From: Capsicum annuum
Lineage: Eukaryota > Streptophyta > Magnoliopsida > Solanales > Solanaceae
Length of the DNA: 64,000 nucleotides
NCBI RefSeq assembly: GCF_002878395.1
Contig: NC_061118.1
Location: 426,370-490,369 of the forward strand
Direction of reading: 5' to 3'
Part shown: piece by piece, positions 55,966 through 64,000 of the stretch
How the letters are laid out: each line of letters opens with the position of its first letter
Position numbering within the stretch: position 1 is the stretch's first letter
Position numbers and translations under genes: made by a program
The notes under the pieces: model-generated
Seen by the model: only the letters and a program-made list of their open reading frames with translations
Told to the model about the DNA's origin: nothing
Databases searched by the model: none

Positions 55966-57330
55966 AATTTCCCCAAATTTTGATAGGAAAAGTTATTGAC
56001 ATATATACCCTTTTTGTCTCAAATTCGGAGTACTGTGGTCTGTATTTGTAACTTAAATAAATTTTAAAAAATAATTTTTTTCGTCATACATTCTCCATTT
56101 ATTTTTACTTATCACATATCACTAAGTCGAGATTCAAATATAATTAATGTTCACCATTTAAATATAATTTTCTTTTAAAAAATAGATATTCATATTTGAA
56201 ATTTATCTTGTGTGACATTAATGATGACTACTATAAATTTTTAATATTGTATTTTTTACATAGTAATGTATTATTATAATAAACATCATTACTATTAAAG
56301 ATAGATAGTCGTTATAGAGAAGTTAAATATAAAATGTAAAATTAACCCTGAAAAAAGTCAAGTAGCCAAAATAAAATAACTATATAACAAAATGGTGTTA
56401 TAGAAAAATTTGATTGCCGTAATTTTTGTATCTATTCTATAATAATAATAATAATAATATATTAAAAATGTGAAAACCTTCTTGAATTTTTTTATCCTTC
56501 ATTAAAAAATTTCATAATAGACAAAACTATTTTTTTCCTATTTTCCTAAATAATTATTATTATTGAACCAAATTTTAAATGAACTAAATTTAGTTAAACT
56601 AGGCAGAATCCTACTAAAAAAATTAAAATCAACTGTAACATGTCCTTGATTAATGGAAAAGGTTTGATTTTCTATGATATATATTAAAAATTAAGAAGTA
56701 CTTAAATATTAATTTGATTTTAAAAGTTTGATCAAACACTAATTGGTTCTCAGTAATACCTTGTTTTAAAAAAAATAAGTTTTGATAAAAAAAATTCTTT
56801 TAAAGCTTTTATGTAATATTATATTATTTATAATATTAAATACTCCAAAAATTTATGTGGGAATGAGTATTAATAGACTTCAACATAAATGGAAAGAACG
56901 AACTTCAATTTACCCAACACTTCTTCAATATGAATTCTCTTTTAAAATATAAGATCATGCTACTGCTTCAACTGTGGAGATATAAACTATGATCCGGTAT
57001 ATGATATTATTTTACTAATAGATTTCAATGGTTGTTCTTTTTTTTTGGTACAAGCTATATTATTTAAATAGATATAAAATTTATTCTAACTTTAATTTCT
57101 ACTTTTTAATAATTTTATTTATATATATAGTTTTATTGATTACGAGAAATACAGGTGCAAAGCACGTGCACTAAATTAGTAATTTATAAATATTTGAATC
57201 ATAAACGAATCATGTCTAAACTTTTGAAATTTATGTTTTTATTTTTTTATTTTTTACTGAGAAGCATGGAAACATGATTTATACTCATTAGTTGTAGAAA
57301 CCATCAAATATATTCAACACCAAGTCAAAT
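55966..57330. other. AT-rich intergenic region
   Basis: Very AT-rich, with an (AAT)n run near 56440-56460. No gene or repeat boundary can be supported. A hairpin-like 'gtgcaaagcacgtgcac' lies at 57153-57169. Confidence 0.6.
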
Positions 57331-57870
57331 GAACCAATTGGATTTTGGAAGGAGGCCCTTCTTTGAAGTTTGCGCATAACAAGAACTTAATGCACCGAAC
57401 TGCCCTTCAAGAAAGCAGGAGAGAGGAGGAGCAACAATTTTGAACACGTTATTCGTCAACTTTGAGTGTTCGAAGATACACTTCTATCAAGAAGTTTCTG
57501 AACATTGGTGCCAACTTAAAGCGTCTATGACGTATTTGTGCTCTCTAAGGTTTTCTCCGGTTCAAGGCTCCAGCGAACGGGAGCCTTAGTGCACCGAGCT
57601 GCCCTTTTAAGGCTTAAGAGCTCCTTGGACAACAATGGAAAAGTCTCCTTTTGTCCAATTCCAATTACAAAATTTACAAGCCTGTTGAACCACGACTCAC
57701 CAAACCAAACAACAACATACCCAGTGAGTTCCCACCACATGGGGTCTGGGGAGGGTAAAATGTACGCGGTCCATACCACTACCTTCGAAGAAGTAGAGAG
57801 ATTGTTTCCGATAGACCCCCGGCTCAAGATATAGAGACAGTAGATAAGGATCGTAATAAAACATGAAACA
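57330..57870 (+). mobile_element. SINE fragments
   Basis: 57395-57415 and 57580-57610 are 3' ends of SolS-type SINEs ('gggagccttagtgcaccgag' and 'ctgccctt'). 57697-57836 is a TS-like SINE body: 'aacaacaacatacccagtg', 'ggggtctggggagggtaaaa', 'ccataccactacct' and 'gagattgtttccgatagacc'. Open frames on either strand here are products of the SINE sequence, not genes. Confidence 0.75.
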
Positions 57871-58298
57871 TGCATCAAGAAACTTGAAATATGCTTTATT
57901 TGAATCTCTTCAGATGGGTAACACAGACCAGAAAAGTACAGCTACTAAGAAATTACCAAAAGTTGGGTAAAGAAATCATATTGCTTGTTTATGACCATTG
58001 TAGAATCTAATAAAGAGAGATGTTCCATTCTACGGCAAGATCTGCTCGCTACTTTGGTAAAAGTTACCTGCAACATCTGGAAAAGGAAAGGGATGTTGCT
58101 GATACATGTTGATCAACGTAATAAGATTGTTTTCGGCTGCAATCTTTTACATTTTGGCGAAACAACTTTGAGATGATAGGCTCCAACCCTGATAGATAAA
58201 TAGCATTTACCAAGTGTGCATAAGAATTTGACAGATTTCTCTAGGCAATAACATCTAACAGTTATCTTTCGATGTACCTTCCACGTGAGCTAAGGTTG
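57871..58298. other. Spacer and bL19m 3' UTR
   Basis: No gene is seen. The part next to 58299 is likely the 3' UTR of the minus-strand bL19 gene. Confidence 0.5.
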
Positions 58299-61200
58299 TT
58301 AGTGTTTTTTCAGAGCGTTCGGCTTGTCCCTGACATAGTATAGCTTGGCCCTCCTCACTTTATTCTTGTCAAGCACCTTTATCTCCTTTAGGTTGGGAGA
58401 GTACCTGCAAATAATTTCAAATCACTTTAAACATTACGAGTCCAATCCCGTGAAAGCTCTATAAGCAAATTTGCAGGAATCCGGATGTGAATTATGCATA
58501 ACCAACAAGATTTTAGATGTAAATAAACGTTTCTAAATAAAAGCAGAATAAGAGATGCATTACGAGTTTAATGGAAAGAAAAATGCTTAAAAAGCTCAAG
58601 AAAGGGGATTGTCGCCAATACAAGTATTTTTGATGGAGAAAAGTCTAGTTCACCCACAACATACACAAACTGGATGAGTGAAGACAGTTGATGAAACATT
58701 GAGATATATCTTGGGAGTCGAGTAAGAACAGTAGAATAGTAGCTGCAACTCCTTGCATGCTAACCTTCTCGCAAAGGCCATACTTGTTCTGATCACCTTA
58801 TAAGCTTATACCATCCGCCACATAGTTTTAAGGTAGTCATGAACTTATGATATAACAGAAAGCACCGGTCCAGTTTTCCGAGAAAATGTTTTTAGGGACC
58901 TAAGCTATCAACTTATAAACACCCTACCTCAAAACCTTATTTCCCCTTGGATGTTATCATCTCACTAGAAACCAAATGAAACCTCCCGATTCAACTATCT
59001 TTCCTGGCAAAAATTTTCCTGGTTTTACTAGAGAAAACTACACTTCAGTTATATTATCACCTATGGATCATTCCTTAATGTCAGGCCAATGCCGATCAAT
59101 ATTAAAAAGCATCACCGCCGTCTTGATTTTTCCACCACAACAGCTCTTATAGTAATGACTTCAATCAGGTTAAGCAGATGATCACTTAGGAAGCAAGATA
59201 ACCTAAATCTAGCAACTGCAAGCATCAAGTGACAGCCAACAGAGCATTCATTTAAGAATGTAACAAACACATAAGCCTAGTGATGACTTACAGATGAAAT
59301 AGGTTTTCAACCCCAACTCCAGCCAGGTTTCTTCTTAATCTGATTGTAGTATTTAAACCCGCATTGCGCCTTGCTATCACTGTGCCTTTGACAATTGAAA
59401 CACGTCTCCTGTTCTCCGGCACCTCCTGCAATATAACCATCACCATACCAACAGTAAAACAACAGTTTCTTTTTCATAATTGATACACATTTCTTTTAAA
59501 GATGGGGAATGCATACAACATGAAAAATATTTGCAGGAATTTTTTTCTATGAAATCAGTCCAAACCATTCTATACATGTTGGAGGATCATATGTGCACCA
59601 AACATAAATTAAAAATACGACCACCAAAACAACAACATTTGGTCAATGCTGGTTGCTAAATAGGAATTTAAAAATGAGATATGATCCTTTAAACAGAGGC
59701 TTTTATACCAATTTGAGCTGGATAACATAACCAGGCTTTATATCAGGAATCTCCCTCTGCACCTTTACTTCTTCAACAGCTTCCTTATCAAGAATCTACA
59801 TCATAATAGAAATACGACTTCCATTAGACTGAGCTATATTTTGCTGAAGGAAGCTATATTTGGCAAAAAGATACCATCTTGTATACCTGCATTATATGTT
59901 TTGCTGTTTTATCGAGCCTCTTAAATTTGATACGGGGAGTTGCCAAAGCAGAAGCATCTTCAGAAACCATGTCAACTGAAGTAGCACCTGATTTATTGAA
60001 CTTTCCAGGGAGATTTGGGATCATGGTACTGTATTGCGATAAACATGATCTATAAGCCATGTAAGGCGATGACAGTGAAGCATTTCTGTTATGCTTAGAG
60101 TGAACAGACACGTTCAATCTAGTTTCAAATAAGTTCTGAAAGAAGTTGCAGAAACAATATCAATCCTTAGAACTTCAGAAGAAAACAATACTAATTATAT
60201 TTAATGCTAAAACACTATTGATTAATGTATTCCACAGAGAAGAACCACCATAAAAGAATAACATGCAATGTAGTTATCTCATTCAAATTATTGGACACAA
60301 CAAGAAGCATGTTGATCCATATTCCATTAGCCACATAAAATATTAGCGCATAGTATCGCAGCACATATACAGCTTTTTATTTTTGCTAAGAAACACATAT
60401 AAGGCATAAAATCACTCCATCAAGAACATATAGAGATTCAAGCATGTCTGCATGTGGAGCTTAGAATCATTCTAATATAACTCATATACAGACTCTAAGC
60501 AATCCATATTGTCAGTAAATCCTACGTAATGAACAGACTCCAAGAGTTCCAGCGTTGTTTGGTAGCCGGTTAGAATTATGCGGGTATTAGTTAAACGGGC
60601 ATTAGTTATATAATCTAATCAGTCAATATAGAAAAGATTAAGGAGATAAGAGTGATGAGAACTTACACCAAGCTCCACCTCATTCTTCTTAGAAGCATTT
60701 CCTGATTTACAACATTCAAACGAAATACTTTCAACTCATTACCAGCTAATATACAATAAATACATACAACATCACAAAATAAAAAACAAAATCAGAGACA
60801 ATTCAGATTTTATGCCTCCTACACACACACACATATGTACTCTCTCGGTCCCAATTTATGTGGCACAAATTCAATTTCGATCGCAAATTTGGCCATTGAA
60901 TTTTTAAATTTTTGCAAATAAAATTTTCAGCGTACTAATATTTGTCTTTTTTACCTTCATACTATTCCTAATTTTGCATATTTTTGTTTATAACAACTAA
61001 ATGAGATCTAAATATCAAATGTCAGTATAAATATATAACAACACATCAATATATCATCCATAAGCTTTTAGACAAACGCTGTCACTATAGAGAGGTTTGA
61101 TTGTATTAATCATTCAACTCTAAATGATGCCGATCAGTTATGTCACAACTTCACCAGTGAAGGCTACTAATATTTGTCTTTTTTACCATCATACTCTTTT

Positions 61201-62558
61201 GTTTCTATCGGAAACAGCCTTGCTACTTCTCCGGAGGTAGTGGTATGGACTGCGTACATCTTACCCTCTCCAGACCCCACTATGTGGGAATACACTGGGT
61301 TTGTTGTTGTTATTGTATACTCTTTCTTATATTGCATACTTTTGTTTATAGAAGCTAAATGAGATCTAAACATCAAATGTAAGTACACATATATAATAGC
61401 GATCACGTCACTATATCAACCATTAACGTTCACACAAACGCGTTCACTATAGAGAAGTTCTATAGAGAAGTTTGATTGTACTAATTGCATATATTTTTGT
61501 TATAAGTTGTTCATAACAGCTAAATGAAATTTAAATATCAAATGTCAGTATACATATATAACAACACCTCACTATAGCAGCTATGTCACTTTATCAACCA
61601 TAAAATTTCACACAAACGCAACAACTATAGAGAAGTTTGATTGTACTAACTGCATATATTGTTATTTATAACAGCTAAATGAAATTTAAATATCAAAAGT
61701 CAGTACACATATATAACAGCATCTCACTATAGCAGCTATGTCACTTTATCAACCATAAACTTTCACGAACGCAACAACTATAGAGAAGTTTGTTGTACTC
61801 ACCGCATATATTGTTATTTATAAAAGCTAAATGAAATTTAAATATCAAAAGTCAGTATACATGTATAACAACACCTCACTATAGCAGCTATGTCACTTTA
61901 TCAACCATAAAATTTCACAAACGCAACCACTATAGAGAAGTTTGATTGTACTAACTGCATATATTTTTATTTATAACAGCTAAATGAAATCTAAACATCA
62001 TACATATATAACAACACCTCACTATAACAACCATCTCACTTTTATCAGCCATACAAATTTCAAACAAACGCGGCGACTATAGAGAAGTTTGATCATACTA
62101 ATTGCATATATTATTATTTATAACAGCTAAATGAAATTTAAATATCAAAAGTCAGTATACATATATAACAGCACCTCACTATAGCAGCTATGTCACTTTA
62201 TCAACCATAAACTTTCACACAAACGCGGCCACTATAGAGAAGTTTGATTGTACTAATTGCATATATACTTTCTTTTATAACAGCTAAATAAGACCGAAAC
62301 ATCAAATGTCAGTATACATATATAACAGCACCTCACTGTAACAACTATCTCACTTTTATCAGCCATACAAATTTCAAACAAATGCGGCCACTATAGAGAG
62401 GTTTGACTGAATTAATTCTTCAAACTCTATAGTACTAAGCCAATAATAGCAAGGTAAATAGTAGGAAAACAATATGTGAGTTATAAAATCATACCAAATC
62501 GAGCTAAAATGCCGGACGGAGCTGTTGAACTGAGGTGAGAAGAGAATCTTCTCCACAT
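58299..62558 (-). CDS. MRPL19: Mitochondrial ribosomal protein bL19 (probable)
   Basis: Six coding exons on the minus strand: 62495-62558, 60667-60701, 59887-60135, 59709-59795, 59292-59425, 58299-58404. All are GT-AG, and together they give one open frame of 224 residues. The N-terminus MWRRFSSHLSSTAPSGILAR is Arg/Ser-rich without acidic residues, like a mitochondrial presequence. The C-terminal half is the bL19 domain: IPDIKPGYVIQLKLEVPENR, VKGTVIARRNAG, LAGVGVENLFHLYSPN and KVRRAKLYYVRDKPNALKKH. bL19 sits at the subunit interface of the large ribosomal subunit. A plastid location is less likely from the presequence. The alternative start MLLRRMRW inside exon 2 needs a poorer splice and meets a stop with the best donor, so I prefer the start at 62558. 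Confidence 0.9.
60835..60995 (+). mobile_element. MITE-like repeat in bL19m intron 1
   Basis: It begins 'ctctcggtcccaatttatgtg', a terminal motif common to small plant transposons, then AT-rich sequence. The other end merges with the tandem array that follows. Confidence 0.45.
60996..62420 (+). repeat. ~150-bp tandem array in bL19m intron 1
   Basis: The block 'ctatagagaagtttgattgt' recurs at about 61087, 61448, 61624, 61779, 61930, 62078, 62230 and 62390, spaced 148-160 bp in the regular part. Each unit has 'taacagctaaatgaaattta', 'gtcagtatacatatataaca' and 'cctcactatagcagctatg'. A SINE (61195-61325) lies between the first two units. The array fills nearly the whole intron. Confidence 0.9.
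61195..61325 (-). mobile_element. TS-like SINE, reverse orientation
   Basis: Complement of the body at 57697-57836 ('ctatcggaaacagcc', 'gtagtggtatggactgcg', 'cagaccccactatgtggg'). On the plus strand 'ttgttgttgttatt' follows at about 61299, as in TS SINE tails. It is inserted into the tandem array. Confidence 0.8.
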
Positions 62559-62750
62559 TTTTTTCTTCTAGAAGATTCTACCGGCGGTGAGCGGCGGAGG
62601 ACGGTGGCGCTTTAGAGCTGAAAGGGAAAAATGTGTGTGGTGGGTTTAGTAGCATTTGGGGGTTTTACATCAATATTTTTTCTTTAAATAATTTTCTCAA
62701 AAATAAAAGAAGAAAAGAATTATCTCTAAAATTAATTTATGAAAATTTAA
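62559..62750 (-). promoter_or_regulatory. bL19m 5' UTR and upstream region
   Basis: GC-richer leader (62580-62620, 'ggcggtgagcggcggagg') directly before the start codon, then AT-rich sequence. No clear TATA box. Confidence 0.45.
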
Positions 62751-63020
62751 ATGAAAAAGGATCAAATACACCCCCAAACTTTTAGAAATAGCATACAAAC
62801 ACCCTACATTATATTTTGGATCATATATACCCCGAACGTTCAAAAATGAAATGCAAACACCCTTCGTTATATTTTTAGCTTGTGGATGCCATTACCGTAA
62901 AATCATACTTTTCGATCGTATATACCTTCGAACGTTCAAAATTAGAATGCAAACATCCTTCTTATATTTTTAGCTTGTGAATGCCATTGTCGTCATACTT
63001 TTCAATCACATGTAACACCA
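62751..63020 (+). repeat. Degenerate ~100-bp tandem repeat
   Basis: Three diverged units share 'tatataccccgaacgttca' or a variant, 'atgcaaacacccttc', and 'tatttttagcttgtg.atgcc' (62826, 62915 and earlier 62770). No gene. Confidence 0.7.
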
Positions 63021-64000
63021 AACTTTCATAAATAGTTATTTATTTCACTACTAAATCTTAATAAAATAAAATCTATTTGTCGAAATATCTATGTATGATA
63101 TCAATTGAAAATTCATAAATCTTTAAATTCACTTGAGATGAAATTAGAAACGTAAATAATTACTAATGCAAAGTTAGAATACCAAAATAAGTTATGGGAG
63201 ACAATTTTATAATTTTTTTTCATGTATTTTCACTCATAATAATAACATACTTCTAGTCATAATTTTTTTTAACGAGTAAAATTACATCGAGTAGTTATTA
63301 TTATATTATTATTATTATTATAATATGAGCTTAAGATATACATTAAAATGGAGATTTTTTTTTTTTCTTGTTCACATGGGTTTAAAGGAATATTCCCTTC
63401 TCGCCTCTCTCAATTTCGATTTCTTCGTTTAGTTTCTAAAATTAACAAAAAAAAATAAAAAATTACAAATTTCTTCCTTCTTTTTCAGGTGAAATTTCAT
63501 ACCAATACTATAATTTGCTATCTTTAATTCAACAATTTCCAATTTTTAATTGTTTAACATAGTTTTCTTCTTATGGGTCATGATTTAATTGACCCACTTG
63601 CGTTGTTTTGCTATTTGTTCGTATTAGTAGTCGTAGTATTGCTCCTGTAGTTTATTTTCTTCGATTTCTGTTACTATAGGTTATCCTTTGTACCTCGATT
63701 ACTGTATTTTCAGCTGTCAAATCAAGTTTTTTGTTACTATATGTTGTTTGTTGTACCTCAATTATTACCTCCTTGAAAAATTTACTATGACACACTCCAA
63801 ATTCACGGGTATTTTATTATTCCTGGATTAAATTTTAGCATATTTTTGTCGGTCTTTATAGCTGATGTGGCATCTTTTGTCAACCTTTTTAACAGCTTTA
63901 GCTTTGGCCATAGTTCAAGGGGTACTGGATGCTCATGTAGTTTATTTTCCTCGATTTCTGTTACTATATGTTGTCTTTTGTACCTCGATTGTTGTATTTT
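63021..64000. other. AT-rich region with short repeats, end of window
   Basis: (ATT)n near 63297-63322. The block 'cctcgatt.ctgtatttt' or 'gatttctgttactatag' recurs at 63660-63715, 63725-63770 and 63952-64000. 63899-63930 ('tttggccatagttcaa') also occurs at 40955-40972. A C/T-rich stretch at 63390-63430 could belong to the leader of a gene beyond the window, but nothing supports one. Confidence 0.5.

Noticed and set aside
57153..57175. Second Helitron 3' end (hairpin then TTAGT)
   Set aside because: The terminus would be TTAG rather than CTRR and no matching 5' end is seen nearby.
57525..57878. 117-codon minus-strand ORF and 98-codon plus-strand ORF
   Set aside because: Both are readings of SINE sequence that recurs elsewhere in the window.

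Overview
The window is nuclear DNA of a flowering plant, almost certainly of the nightshade family (Solanaceae). The evidence is two long homologues of the tomato Cladosporium-resistance family Cf-9/Hcr9, SINEs of the Solanaceae SolS/TS type, nested LTR retrotransposons, and three housekeeping genes with plant-type introns. The species cannot be fixed from the sequence. The DNA is AT-rich, with one 100-N assembly gap at 1329-1428.

Layout. 1-4150: decayed minus-strand Ty3/gypsy chromovirus (gag, PR, RT remnant, RNase H, integrase, chromodomain). It abuts an opposite-facing LTR fragment (4151-5428). 5429-11430: tandem SINE-like repeats, a candidate Helitron (7832-10400), and several copies of Hcr9 upstream DNA. 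11431-29382: Hcr9-like pseudogene A, broken by a 3.6-kb retroelement that carries a host-gene-like ORF (12045-15676) and by a solo LTR (16187-28310) that itself holds a non-coding 10-kb gypsy element (16360-26600). 29383-34280: duplicated Hcr9 3' flanks, SINEs, two solo LTRs and a third Hcr9 remnant (C). 34280-39984: a copia element with LTRs and a target-site duplication, inserted in an RNase H-like fragment. 41348-43492: Hcr9-like gene B, complete from start codon to C-terminus except for one in-frame stop at codon 55. 44260-45358: tandem repeats, a SINE and a 32-bp minisatellite.

From 45.6 kb the window changes to housekeeping genes. I rebuilt these exon by exon: RPN8 (26S proteasome lid subunit, 10 exons, 310 aa, plus strand), SF3B6/p14 (U2 snRNP SF3b subunit, 2 coding exons, 124 aa, minus strand) and a probable mitochondrial ribosomal protein bL19 (6 coding exons, 224 aa, minus strand).

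Main observations. (1) RPN8 and SF3B6 are convergent neighbours, and both carry decayed tandem copies of their own first coding exon inside intron 1 (three extra copies in RPN8, two in SF3B6), with donor sites kept. (2) The small retroelement in Hcr9-A contains a nearly open reading frame of about 900 codons, part of which resembles the C-terminal half of ribosomal protein P0. (3) The Hcr9 array shows promoter copies without genes and a promoter fused to a gene 3' end, as expected of repeated unequal exchange. (4) The 100-N gap is flanked by fold-back sequence that looks like an assembly artefact.

The housekeeping genes are independent loci. The Hcr9 loci are receptor-like-protein immune genes, and none of the three copies here is intact as read.
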